The translations under genes were made by a program, and so were the position numbers. A stretch of 64,000 nucleotides of DNA from Anaerolineaceae bacterium (lineage in GTDB: Bacteria; Chloroflexota; Anaerolineae; Aggregatilineales; Phototrophicaceae), in assembly GCA_016124855.1 (NCBI GenBank), contig WGMX01000014.1:1-64000 (forward strand). Reading direction: 5' to 3'. This document shows, piece by piece, positions 46,216 through 56,303 of the stretch. The notes under the pieces were generated by a model. The model was given only the letters and a program-made list of their open reading frames with translations, had not been told where the DNA came from and ran no database searches. How positions within the stretch are numbered: the stretch's first letter is position 1; the number at the start of each line of letters is the position of its first letter.

Positions 46216-48075
46216 TTACTGTGGAACAACCGGCTTTGTACCATTATAAATATCCTGTCGCAGCCAGATTGTTATAGAATCTGTTGGCAAATCGCCTGTT
46301 AGGGTGCGTCGCTGCAACCACCACGCAGGGAAATTAAGCAGTGAAATATTGCGAAAATCCCAACCGTTACTAATGGCCGTCGTGTGTCCAACGTAAGCGC
46401 CTCCCAAATCTGGCTTTTCAATAGACGATGGCAGCAAGACAACGCCCTGCCCTTTAGCAGCAGTAGCATCAATAATAAATGTCGTGTTTGGAAAATCACG
46501 CAGCAGCCACGCTACAACTCCATCATCAGCGGCTAAGGCACTGACCGCTAATTCTGGAAAGCCCGATGTTTGGCGCTTCGACAGCTCGATTAATGTTTGC
46601 CGGAGTTGTGCCGTCTGGTAACTGGTTGGATTACGGTTCCAAAACTCGACGGCATTGTCGGCATTATCGACTGAGATGTGCCAACCACTGCCAAGGCTGG
46701 TAATCATCACAAAAGCCAGTACCCCCAGCGCCCCCCCACGAATTGCTGTACCTTCGCCCCATTCACTTGAAGCCAAAAAGTAACCAATCATGATAAGCAG
46801 CACAGCTATCACTATACCAATGAGATTTTGAGGATTAAGATTAATTTGCTGTAATGTGGCATCAGGAGTGGTCATTAACGACCGTGCAATCGACTGGGCA
46901 TGAACGCTAATCATTGCCATCAACATCGCCACGACGACAGCAATAAACCAGCGACTCCATCTGGGCGCAAAATAACGTCCTCCACCCGCGACAAGTTCTG
47001 CAATGATCCGACTGGACAAACCCGCTAACGGTAAAACCAACCACAGCGTATGTTCCGGCCCTGTCCCAGCGTACAAAATCGACATTAGCACAGCAAAAAT
47101 CAACCAACCGAGCAAGAACCGGTCTTCAAGCGAGACATCAACAGCCGTCAAGATACTGAATACAGCGACAACTCCGACCAGAACCAAGAGTGGCTCATAA
47201 AAAAAAGTCGCTAAAAGAGCAAAAAACGGTGGGAAGTAAGGCTGTGGCGTTGTTAGCCCTCGCAAACCTGAACCCAGTAATTCGCCTATATTACTAACGC
47301 CCGCTGGATAAAGCATGAATGAAGTGCTGATCAAAAAAACAATCAGCACTGCCAGCGGAACGGCGGCTGCCCAAGGCCAAGCGCTGAATCGACCTTCTGG
47401 AATAGGTTCTCGAATTTCAGTATCTTCATCGACGTTATTTCTGCGATACCAGAAAACAAACACCCCTGCTAAAACGAGGGTTAATAAAACAAATAATCCG
47501 GCTGGATCGGTTAGAAAAATCATAGCGGCAGCGCAAAGGGTAGTTTGCAAGGCGTACCGGCTATGTCCTGTCGTCCGGTAGCGCCACAAACTCCACAATC
47601 CCACCATTGCTGCCAGCATTGTCCAAACGACAGGGCTATCCGCACGTCCATTAGCGACCAAAGTGGGCGAAAAGGCCAACAACAAAACGAAAATCAAAGT
47701 ACGTGTTTTGCCGAGTAGTTGACTGAACAGCAGCGGCGATAGGATCAGCAATACACTTGCTATCACGGTCATTATCCGTGCAGAAAACTCACTCGACCCT
47801 AATACGCTAAACGATAAGCTGTGGATGGCAAATAGCAGTGGGCTTTCCACGACAATCGGTGTTCCAGCGGCCTCGGGATAAACGGTGCGCCATGCCGAAA
47901 GTGCTTGTCGTGCTTCACGAGTACTAAGCGGCACAACATCCAACTGGGCTATTCGCAGGACAAGGCATACGGCAACCACCGCTATGTAGACGAGAAGTTC
48001 ACCCCTTATGACGACTTGTCGGGGCAGGAGCCGGTTTCCGATAGGCACATCCCCAAATGACTGAATGGAATCCAT
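46216..48075 (-). CDS. polytopic GT39-like membrane protein with degenerate motif
   Basis: 619 aa with about 12-13 transmembrane helices. The first external loop reads PLSTREARQALSAWRTVY, where the usual D-E of glycosyltransferase family 39 is R-E: the Asp is missing. VVESPLLFAIHSLSFSVLGSSEF after it matches the P-L-x-F... pattern of the family. Likely a GT39/TIGR03663-type protein, perhaps inactive or with altered function. RBS AAGGGA. It lies between the second YYY protein and the sigma factor. Confidence 0.7.
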   Translation of the reverse strand: MDSIQSFGDVPIGNRLLPRQVVIRGELLVYIAVVAVCLVLRIAQLDVVPLSTREARQALSAWRTVYPEAAGTPIVVESPLLFAIHSLSFSVLGSSEFSARIMTVIASVLLILSPLLFSQLLGKTRTLIFVLLLAFSPTLVANGRADSPVVWTMLAAMVGLWSLWRYRTTGHSRYALQTTLCAAAMIFLTDPAGLFVLLTLVLAGVFVFWYRRNNVDEDTEIREPIPEGRFSAWPWAAAVPLAVLIVFLISTSFMLYPAGVSNIGELLGSGLRGLTTPQPYFPPFFALLATFFYEPLLVLVGVVAVFSILTAVDVSLEDRFLLGWLIFAVLMSILYAGTGPEHTLWLVLPLAGLSSRIIAELVAGGGRYFAPRWSRWFIAVVVAMLMAMISVHAQSIARSLMTTPDATLQQINLNPQNLIGIVIAVLLIMIGYFLASSEWGEGTAIRGGALGVLAFVMITSLGSGWHISVDNADNAVEFWNRNPTSYQTAQLRQTLIELSKRQTSGFPELAVSALAADDGVVAWLLRDFPNTTFIIDATAAKGQGVVLLPSSIEKPDLGGAYVGHTTAISNGWDFRNISLLNFPAWWLQRRTLTGDLPTDSITIWLRQDIYNGTKPVVPQ

Positions 48076-48106
48076 AACTATGCTATCCCTTGATTATCCG
48101 GTGTTT

Positions 48107-50650
48107 TTACTCTTGGCTGACAAGCGCAGCGCTGTCAACCCGATAGAAAACGCTGGCGGTTTGCCCGCTGCCATCGACGACTGAACACACAGGCTGCAAA
48201 TGATCAATAAACTTCTCTTCACCGGCAGTACCGTACTTAATGCGTTCGCTTGATCCATAGAAGATGTAGCCAATGCCATATTTTTTAATGATGGCCTGAG
48301 CAGTCTCCCAGCGCACATCTGTATACAAATTAGGAATATCCGTACCACGTGAGCCTGCTACCGTCGGATAGGTTGAACCGCGCCACTGGCTTTCGTGGTT
48401 TTCCCAACCGAGTACCAGAGGTTCGCCTGTCAGAGCCGCGACTCGCCCAAAGTTTGGATCATATGCGCCACCCAACGCTTCGGCGACTACCGTTTGTTGA
48501 TCACCAATCTGCTTCTGCCAGCACATAATTGACTCATAATCATTGCCGTTAGTCAGCGTATAGCCACCATCTAACGTCAGAGCCGAGCCAAGATTACCGT
48601 CAGCGCGCTGTGTATCGACAATCGAATGGGTATAGTTGCCCAAGATGGGATAAAGTAAACCGGCTCCGACCAAAACAAAGGTCACTACGCCGAATGCAGC
48701 ACGTATAACGACTGGTAGTCGCATTTGGGTATCGAACACCAGCACATAAACTGCGAAAGCGCTCGCAATACTGAACAAAATCCAAGCCTGATAATAAAAC
48801 TTAAAAATGGTGTTAATTCGCACGCCAAAATTATCACGCAGGTAGAAAAATTCCGGCACAAGCGTTAAACCAACAGCCAGTGCTACCATCACCAGTGCCA
48901 TACCGGTACTTGGTGAATAGGTAACCACCTGTCGTTCTTCCTGCTCGACTTCACCTTCGGGATATTTTTGTCGGCGAGGGAAAATACGCGCGACCACAAC
49001 AAGCAGCATAACCAATAAGACCAGTGTCGTCGGTAGCGTCACCCAACGACGTTGGGCAATCAACGGCAGAACTTGATCAAGTCCGCCAAACCGCGCCCCG
49101 AACTGCATCACACTGTTATAAACATCCGGTACACGCAGCGCGACTACAATCAACACCAGCACGACTGCCAGCAGCACAACAAACAAGGCGATTACTGTTT
49201 GCGCCGCCAACAGCCAATTCATCCGATGTCGCCCTATGCGAATTTCATTCCCCAAGAAAAAGGCCAAAATCACGAGGAACGGCCCAAACATCAAAAAGAA
49301 CTGCGGGAAGTAAGTCGGCGTAATGATATTCGGCAAAAAACCCGAGGCTTGGGAGCGAAAACTGATCAAAAACGGCAGGTAAAAAATGCCAGTCAGTAGC
49401 AGTAAAACCGCACCTAAACCAGCCATGCCAAACAAATCAGATTGTGCTAATCGTCCCTGCCGGTTGATAATTCGCCGCAATCCGTCTGCGCCGACCAAAG
49501 CCAGCATGTAAATCGGACCGTCCCACGTGTTGAGGAATACCAAAGCCCCTGCACACAACCCATAAAAGACAATCTCACCCGCAGATGGCCTACGTTTCCG
49601 CAGCACCAAATTAATTGCTAAGCCCAAAACCAACAGCACATATGGCAATCCCATCACATGCGGATGATTATCAGCAAGTAAGAAACTAAATTGTGGGAAT
49701 TCGTCAATTGGTTGGACAGGTATCGCCTTCCCATCCAAGTCATAATCTTTGAGGATACGGCTCGGCCAAAACCATTCAATGGTGCCGTTATAATTGGGGT
49801 TTGGAGCAGGCAGCGCCGTTTCAAAACGCTGTACATCCCAAAATTTTAAGTAACTATCGGAGATGCTGCCCGTCGCATAGGGAATATTAATCAGTGCCGT
49901 GTGCAGATTGCCCATCAGCACAACCATAATCATCGCCAATACGCCAGTTATTATCGCTGCCCATGCTGACGAAACCATCCGCTCAACCTGTCGTGAGCGT
50001 ACTAAGTTATAAGCCACACCGAAAGCGGTCAGTCCGGTGAGTGCAAATACCATCGAAATCGTCAGGTTGAAAGCAATGGTGTTGGCAATACCGCTGGCTG
50101 TCGCCAACATCGCAGAAATAAAGTAACCGAAGTAATAGTAGCTAATCGAGTAACCCGACATCCAACCGTCGTTGGGTGGAAAAGTCGGGCTTCGCATGAT
50201 GCTGCTAATGAACATCAAGTCCATCGGCTTTTCGGTCGAGTGCAGTTCCGGTTGGTAAGCCCTAATAATTGCCCAACCAAAAAACAGAACAACAAATAGC
50301 AGTTCACCAACGATAACCACCGTTCGGTTCTCGCGCCACCACGCACGCCAATCAAAGCGTTCGCTAGAGCGGAAATAAACGACTAGCCCCAATATCAATA
50401 CCACTAGCCAAGAGAAAATAATGCTTCCGCTCGTATTCCGCAGAAACCCCAAGCTTCCCAGAATCCAAAACACATAACCGGTAAGCAGCAAGCCCGCCGC
50501 CCGCGCCAGCGTATAGCCTTTATCCGGAAGCGCACCCAACAACCGTGTACACAGTGGCAGCGCCGCCAATCCCGCTAGTGTAATCAGCGCCCACCAACTT
50601 AATACCATCCAGCCCTCATGGGCAAGCCAATCAAATACCACCGGGCACAC
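48107..50650 (-). CDS. DUF2298 (Chlor_Arch_YYY) membrane protein
   Basis: 847 aa from GTG 50650 with GGAAGAG upstream. About 14 transmembrane helices. The naming motif YYYFGYF is at about residue 168 in SISYYYFGYFISAML. ADNHPHVMGLPYVLL and NTIFKFYYQAWILFS are further hallmarks. The C-terminal domain is homologous to that of the upstream 1850-aa protein: both show LTLDG and GR...LTG.P.V.GW..H..Q.R. Probably a polyprenyl-sugar-dependent transferase or transporter; no biochemical function is established for the family. It overlaps the upstream gene by 20 bases. Confidence 0.85.
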   Translation of the reverse strand: MCPVVFDWLAHEGWMVLSWWALITLAGLAALPLCTRLLGALPDKGYTLARAAGLLLTGYVFWILGSLGFLRNTSGSIIFSWLVVLILGLVVYFRSSERFDWRAWWRENRTVVIVGELLFVVLFFGWAIIRAYQPELHSTEKPMDLMFISSIMRSPTFPPNDGWMSGYSISYYYFGYFISAMLATASGIANTIAFNLTISMVFALTGLTAFGVAYNLVRSRQVERMVSSAWAAIITGVLAMIMVVLMGNLHTALINIPYATGSISDSYLKFWDVQRFETALPAPNPNYNGTIEWFWPSRILKDYDLDGKAIPVQPIDEFPQFSFLLADNHPHVMGLPYVLLVLGLAINLVLRKRRPSAGEIVFYGLCAGALVFLNTWDGPIYMLALVGADGLRRIINRQGRLAQSDLFGMAGLGAVLLLLTGIFYLPFLISFRSQASGFLPNIITPTYFPQFFLMFGPFLVILAFFLGNEIRIGRHRMNWLLAAQTVIALFVVLLAVVLVLIVVALRVPDVYNSVMQFGARFGGLDQVLPLIAQRRWVTLPTTLVLLVMLLVVVARIFPRRQKYPEGEVEQEERQVVTYSPSTGMALVMVALAVGLTLVPEFFYLRDNFGVRINTIFKFYYQAWILFSIASAFAVYVLVFDTQMRLPVVIRAAFGVVTFVLVGAGLLYPILGNYTHSIVDTQRADGNLGSALTLDGGYTLTNGNDYESIMCWQKQIGDQQTVVAEALGGAYDPNFGRVAALTGEPLVLGWENHESQWRGSTYPTVAGSRGTDIPNLYTDVRWETAQAIIKKYGIGYIFYGSSERIKYGTAGEEKFIDHLQPVCSVVDGSGQTASVFYRVDSAALVSQE

Positions 50651-53600
50651 TCTCTTCCAACGGGAACAAACTGTCTTGTTTCACTTTATAGATTTTGTTC
50701 GTGCCTTCTTCAAAAACCACTTCCATCAGTCCCTGCGTCACCATCGTATCCAGCTTAGCCAAGCTTGAAGCTGGATAGTAAGCGTGTTCTAGCCCACCAA
50801 CAATTACATATGCCACATTGTAGCGTTGCAAGATGCTCCACGCTGTCGAAATATCGTTGGTGACATAAAAAGCATTGATGTTAGCCACGCGCTGCTCGAC
50901 CACTCTCGGCAGCGGATCAAAAGTTCGCTGCTGGCGTTGATGGAAGTTCCAACCGTTCACCGAGGGAAAACCCGTCAAAATAGATATACGACCTTCCCAG
51001 TGATATTCTCCACTGGAGCGACCTTCCATAATGGTCGGTGTACCTTTAACGTTTTCCTCTAACCAACGAACCATTTTGTAGTCGCCGTCCAACGGAAATG
51101 GCGCTAACGTCGGGCTTGCCTGCAATACATCGGGGTCGCCCTCATATTGCGAGGCATATGTCATATAGGCCATACCATCTAATGTCAGTGGCACATCCGC
51201 CATCGTCTGTGCACCGGAAGGCGGCATTCTGTCCTGCGCTCTACCCCGCGTCGCCATTAGGGGATACATCGCCGCTACCGCCACAAGTATCGCACCTACC
51301 GGATACCAAACCCAACGGCTAAAGGCAGGCCAATTATCCGAACTCTTGATTAAGCAAGCGGCTGCGACACCCCCCACAGCACTAAGCATCAACCACGCCT
51401 GAATATAAAACTTAAAGACGGTGTTCTGTCGCCCGACATCGCCATCAAGCACAACCAATTCGACAGCAAGCGTCAGTACGATGGACAATCCAGCCAATGC
51501 CAGCACATAGCGCATCTCGCGTGACTGACCCTGCCGTACAAACAATAATGCTATCCACAAGATTATCGGTATCGTGACAATAGCGACCGGTGCAGGTTGA
51601 ATAGGCAAACCACTCTGCGTAACGTTCAATGGAATTGGGAACGATGACAGTATAACTGCAATCAACAGCACAGCGACAACTAACAATAATCCTGCCAGCA
51701 ACAGCGGAAGCTGACCGCGAAGCGACCGGACATAGACACTTTTCAACCAGCGCACAGTGTCCCAAATAAGCATCGACACAATCAAAAACAAGAACAGACC
51801 ATAGATAGTTAAATAGCGCCAAACTTCTGAACGAGGCTGTTCCGAAACGAGAGCGCGGTTATAAACTGATGCATACCATGTGCTATAAGGCAGCACTGCC
51901 AGAATACTCACTCCGACGAAAACAGCAAGTCTTAGGCCAAGTGAAATCAAAGAACGTCGGGTTATCCGTATATTACCAGTCAACCAAGAAAAAACGACAA
52001 TCCAAACACCACCCAAAAAGAAGAAAGTCACCCAATCGTCTATACTCGTCACCCGACGCGGTGAACGTTGGGTCGCAAGAGGGGTACTAATCCACCACGC
52101 GAACCCGATACCAAGAACGCCTAATAGCAAGAACGTTACCCAATCCCATGTGTTGGTTGCCTTGAGCATTCCAACCGTCAAACCACCGAAGGCCAACGCC
52201 AAGAATAAAGCCCAATTTCCGCGCTTATCATCACCTGCTGATAAAACTTCATTCAGCACAAAAGCCATCACAATAAACAGCAGTGGCATCGCGATCATAT
52301 GCGCGTGTAAGTCACCATAGAGGAAGGTAAAGAATGGGAACTCGGCTATCGCACCGCCACCACCATCAGGTGTTTCTTGCAGAATACGCGTTGCTGCCCA
52401 GTACCAGCGGTTAGGAGCAATCTGCGCCATCGCATTGTTTACACCACTGTTTATGCCGCGTATCAAGCTGGAAACAAACGAATTAGACTCATCGGCGGCC
52501 TGTAGAATAATCTTATTGAGATCATCTCCAGTCGCATCTGTACCTGTCCGTGTCCGATACTCCAACATCAACTGTTGTTGGATGACACCCGGTTGCTGAT
52601 AGCCACCCGCTTTGAGAATGCCTTCATTAAGGAAAACACGCGGCGTACCGAGGTTTCCCAGCACTACCGCCAGCATCAAAGCCACAACTCCCGCGACCCA
52701 AGGATTACCTATTCGTACCCGTTCAATAACCTTTACCGGCTCAGATTCAACCGTTGCTGACGGTACTTCTACTGGAACAGGAACCATCATTCCCAGTTGT
52801 TCATCAAATACTTCACGAACTGGCTGTGCTTCCGGTTCAGGAGTTGGCGCAAGCTGATGTTTGACAACTTTCACCTTCTTGTGCCAACGGCTCACCACGT
52901 TAAACGCCACCGAAAATGCACCCATACCGGTCAGTGCCGCCAATGTAGGAATAATCAGGTTGTAGGCAATCGAAGGCATCATGCCTAACAACAGCACCGG
53001 AGAACCGACAATCACATAACCGAAATAGTAATAATTGATATACCCACCCGCGTGCCACGGATCAATCGGCGGGAAAACCGTACTTCGCAGTACGCCGTTA
53101 AAATAGGCAAAGTCCATCGGCTTTTCGCCGCCCATATAGGGGTGCCACAAATCTGGATTGGTCAAACGCACAATCAAAAACAAAATGAACGTAAGCAGCG
53201 TTATGACTTCAATCCACAGCAAGCGCTTTCGGTTTTCACGGATATAAGCCATCAGGTCGCCACGTTTGCGCCAGCTCATCACCAAACTCAACCCAGCCAC
53301 ACAGAGCAGAACAACTAAAATTCCACCTTGTGACCACATAGGAATATGTGCGCTGGAGACAAACCATGCTAACCATCCCACCAAGAGCAGCCCTGCGGCT
53401 TTTGCAAAAGCGTAACCACGGTCAGTTAAACCAGGCAGAAGGGTGAACAGCAAAGGCCATACCGCCCAACCAAACAAGATAACAACTACCCACCAAGTGA
53501 CGATGCTGACTACTGGCTGCGTATTGATCACACTTTCACTGTGAAAGCGGTCGGACCATGTACCATTGTCGTACTGCATCTTTGCCAGATCAGGAGGAAG

Positions 53601-56183
53601 CTGCAATCCTGTTGGTATTTTGCTGGCGGGAACCGAATACAAAGGCATGACACCAACCAATTGAGGATCACAATAATAGTCAATCGGAGATGTCGGCGAA
53701 ATCTCAGGACACGCCATACGTGTCTGAGCAGTATTGACTTGACTCAAAGGCGCACTGTTCAAAATACGTTCTGTATTTTCTTTGCTATAAGCACTGGTCT
53801 TTTTAAAGATGAATACTGCTGGATGGTCATAAACATGGAAGGCTTCCTCTGCCTCAAACTCGTTCAGCCATTTGGGGCCGGTGTAAGTCGGCAAATATTG
53901 GTCAGAAACGCGCAGCGGCCCCAGTTGGTACGTCTCCTGAAAGGTTTTGATGACTTCAAAGCCCAGCGAACCGTTAAACAACGCATCATAAAAGCGCATG
54001 GTCATGGGCCAACGATACGGAATACGCGACTGTGAGTCATAACGGCGGTTGGTGGAAATCACCAGATAATCAGAATTGTCCAATCCGCGCTGCATGATGG
54101 CACGCTTACCGGCATCATCTTCCCAATATATTTGCAGCGGTTGTGGGATTAATTGGCCTGCCCATACATCTCGTGCGGTACAATCGCTCACATTAAGATT
54201 ACTGGGAGCCATTTCGTCGCCTATCGAGAATCCCGGCGGCATGGCACATACCTTTGGCAGCGAAACCTCATCCCACTGCCCTTCCCATGCCATGACTGGC
54301 CCCGAACTAATTAACGTCCCACCTGTAACCAGCACGGAAAAGGTATAACTCTGGCCGGCTTTCAATTGCACTGGCTCACTCAAGGGAATGTCATAAGCAT
54401 CCCCTAACGCATTGTTGTCACGCTTAAATTCTGAGGTTAAAACGCCTTCTGCGAGAACGTTGTTACTATCCGGTATGGCAATTTTGACGGTTAACGTTTT
54501 TGTACCCGGTGCGTCATTCGGATCACCCAAATGGAGTGACGAAACTTTTGTGATTGTACCGTCTTCCGGTGCCACAAAATTCTGCAAGAAAATCTGACCA
54601 TCTTCGTATCGTGAAGCAATCTGTTCAACCGGTGTATCGTCGCTCGCTGGCCGGTTATAAACCGGGATATTGATTAGCGGCGCGGTTACATCATCGTACT
54701 TCATGGTAAAATCTGCCGACAAGTTTTCGGTCACCCAATTCGTGGATTGGGCAGGCGCAAACATATGACGGTAGATATTGGTGAACATGGCTGCCCACAA
54801 CACCGTAAATCCCGCAACTATCGCGAGTAATACCCGTGTGGAGAGCTTACGCCATGCGACATTCGCCCGATCTGCCCGCCGCACAAGCTCTACTAAAAAC
54901 CACGCTGCCAGTACCGCAATCGAAGCATATAGTGGAAAGTAGTAACGCATGGTCATGACCCATATGCGTCCTAACCACCCAAAATAGACCAGTACCCACA
55001 CAAATGGCAGTATGTTCAGAACCGCGCCCGCTTTGCCACGCAGCAGCCGCCAACCGCTCCACAACCAACCAGCCCAACCAGCCAACCCTAAGCCGATACC
55101 CATGCCCCACAGCACCATATTCGTGAATGGGAACAGATACGACGTGCGGCCAGCCCATTGCCAATTCGGGGGCGACTCGGCATCACCACTGACCAGATGT
55201 TGAGCTTCCCCAACGTCTTGCAACCAGCGGAAATTAGGTTGAAGACCAAAAAAACCCGGCCCGGTAAAAGCATAAGGATTGAAAATACGAAACATCAACA
55301 GCGCTAGAAAGACCGCGGCCATCACACCTATAAAACAGGTTGCAAATATGCGACCGCGCTCATTCCAAGACAAGCGCCCGTCCAGTAAAGGCATTCCGCG
55401 TAAAATCGTAGCTAAAAATAAAAGTCCCATCACAGGAGCAGTATTGACACGACTGGCAAGGGACAAACCACAGAATATGCCACAGAAAATATAAGAAGTT
55501 AGTTTACCGTCTGTCTGTACCCAAACCGCACCGAGAATCGCGAGTACGACCATCAAATCCGCAACGGCATCTGCAGTGTAAAAATGCGACTGCTGAATTG
55601 AAAATACAGTACACGAATAGAGCAGCGCCGCGAGTAATCCTACCCACTTACCATGAAGTCGTAAGCCGATGAAAAACGTCGCCAGAATAACCAACATTTC
55701 CGATAAAGCTGATATGATGCGCCCAACTCCACGAGCGCCATAATATCCCGCAATTGTCGGATCACCTTTGAGTTGAGCCATTGCATCCGCTGTCCACCGA
55801 GTCAAGAAAGCTGGAAGCGTGCCGTAGGCCATCAAACCTTCGCCCACATTGTTGGGGTTCATGGTCGAACATTGGGCATCGAAATAACCACCAACACCGC
55901 CAGTACCGGGATAACGAGCGAGACAAGTCGCCGTTTGCTGGGCAATCGGATCAATGCTATCGTCAGTAAAGCGCTGCGGCCCATTGAGTTCGGAAGTCAT
56001 ATTGGTGAAGAAACGTTCGTCTGGATGCCAGATGGTGTACTCATCCCAATTTTGCCCGATGAAGCGGAAATATCCCCCACCCAACAAAACAAGTGCAAGA
56101 AGTACCCCAACTAAAACATCACTGCGGCTGATTCCCAGCCCCCATGTGCGTTTATTTTCTGGACTCGCAACTGCTTCTACCAT
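50631..56183 (-). CDS. GT39-like domain fused to DUF2298 (YYY) domain
   Basis: 1850 aa from ATG 56183, preceded by AAAAGGG; a frame open to 56270 has no ribosome site. The N-terminal module has HPDERFF (residues 53-59), the D-E loop of GT39/ArnT-like enzymes, several helices and a soluble beta-rich external segment (about 510-790). The C-terminal module (about 900-1850) is a complete YYY protein: GGYINYYYFGYV near residue 1049, LYGDLHAHMIAMPLLFI, and NTVFKFYIQAWLML. It ends in a domain with VNGWNFHQRQQR. Two full membrane enzymes are thus joined in one chain. The next gene is a second YYY paralogue. Confidence 0.85.
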   Translation of the reverse strand: MVEAVASPENKRTWGLGISRSDVLVGVLLALVLLGGGYFRFIGQNWDEYTIWHPDERFFTNMTSELNGPQRFTDDSIDPIAQQTATCLARYPGTGGVGGYFDAQCSTMNPNNVGEGLMAYGTLPAFLTRWTADAMAQLKGDPTIAGYYGARGVGRIISALSEMLVILATFFIGLRLHGKWVGLLAALLYSCTVFSIQQSHFYTADAVADLMVVLAILGAVWVQTDGKLTSYIFCGIFCGLSLASRVNTAPVMGLLFLATILRGMPLLDGRLSWNERGRIFATCFIGVMAAVFLALLMFRIFNPYAFTGPGFFGLQPNFRWLQDVGEAQHLVSGDAESPPNWQWAGRTSYLFPFTNMVLWGMGIGLGLAGWAGWLWSGWRLLRGKAGAVLNILPFVWVLVYFGWLGRIWVMTMRYYFPLYASIAVLAAWFLVELVRRADRANVAWRKLSTRVLLAIVAGFTVLWAAMFTNIYRHMFAPAQSTNWVTENLSADFTMKYDDVTAPLINIPVYNRPASDDTPVEQIASRYEDGQIFLQNFVAPEDGTITKVSSLHLGDPNDAPGTKTLTVKIAIPDSNNVLAEGVLTSEFKRDNNALGDAYDIPLSEPVQLKAGQSYTFSVLVTGGTLISSGPVMAWEGQWDEVSLPKVCAMPPGFSIGDEMAPSNLNVSDCTARDVWAGQLIPQPLQIYWEDDAGKRAIMQRGLDNSDYLVISTNRRYDSQSRIPYRWPMTMRFYDALFNGSLGFEVIKTFQETYQLGPLRVSDQYLPTYTGPKWLNEFEAEEAFHVYDHPAVFIFKKTSAYSKENTERILNSAPLSQVNTAQTRMACPEISPTSPIDYYCDPQLVGVMPLYSVPASKIPTGLQLPPDLAKMQYDNGTWSDRFHSESVINTQPVVSIVTWWVVVILFGWAVWPLLFTLLPGLTDRGYAFAKAAGLLLVGWLAWFVSSAHIPMWSQGGILVVLLCVAGLSLVMSWRKRGDLMAYIRENRKRLLWIEVITLLTFILFLIVRLTNPDLWHPYMGGEKPMDFAYFNGVLRSTVFPPIDPWHAGGYINYYYFGYVIVGSPVLLLGMMPSIAYNLIIPTLAALTGMGAFSVAFNVVSRWHKKVKVVKHQLAPTPEPEAQPVREVFDEQLGMMVPVPVEVPSATVESEPVKVIERVRIGNPWVAGVVALMLAVVLGNLGTPRVFLNEGILKAGGYQQPGVIQQQLMLEYRTRTGTDATGDDLNKIILQAADESNSFVSSLIRGINSGVNNAMAQIAPNRWYWAATRILQETPDGGGGAIAEFPFFTFLYGDLHAHMIAMPLLFIVMAFVLNEVLSAGDDKRGNWALFLALAFGGLTVGMLKATNTWDWVTFLLLGVLGIGFAWWISTPLATQRSPRRVTSIDDWVTFFFLGGVWIVVFSWLTGNIRITRRSLISLGLRLAVFVGVSILAVLPYSTWYASVYNRALVSEQPRSEVWRYLTIYGLFLFLIVSMLIWDTVRWLKSVYVRSLRGQLPLLLAGLLLVVAVLLIAVILSSFPIPLNVTQSGLPIQPAPVAIVTIPIILWIALLFVRQGQSREMRYVLALAGLSIVLTLAVELVVLDGDVGRQNTVFKFYIQAWLMLSAVGGVAAACLIKSSDNWPAFSRWVWYPVGAILVAVAAMYPLMATRGRAQDRMPPSGAQTMADVPLTLDGMAYMTYASQYEGDPDVLQASPTLAPFPLDGDYKMVRWLEENVKGTPTIMEGRSSGEYHWEGRISILTGFPSVNGWNFHQRQQRTFDPLPRVVEQRVANINAFYVTNDISTAWSILQRYNVAYVIVGGLEHAYYPASSLAKLDTMVTQGLMEVVFEEGTNKIYKVKQDSLFPLEESVPGGI

Positions 56184-56303
56184 ATTTACCCTTTTAGCAA
56201 CGCATATGCTGCGTTTGGTAAGCTTAAATTTTGTGAATCGATTAGCGACCAAGAACGGTGTTGTATACACCGCCTAATGTCCAATTCCTCACCTTATTAG
56301 CTG

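Noticed and set aside
53541..54035. 164-codon plus-strand frame inside the 1850-aa gene
   Set aside because: Antisense to a coding region with clear homologous domains and no promoter or start signal.
56184..56270. Longer N terminus for the 1850-aa protein
   Set aside because: No Shine-Dalgarno before 56270 and a good one (AAAAGGG) before ATG 56183.
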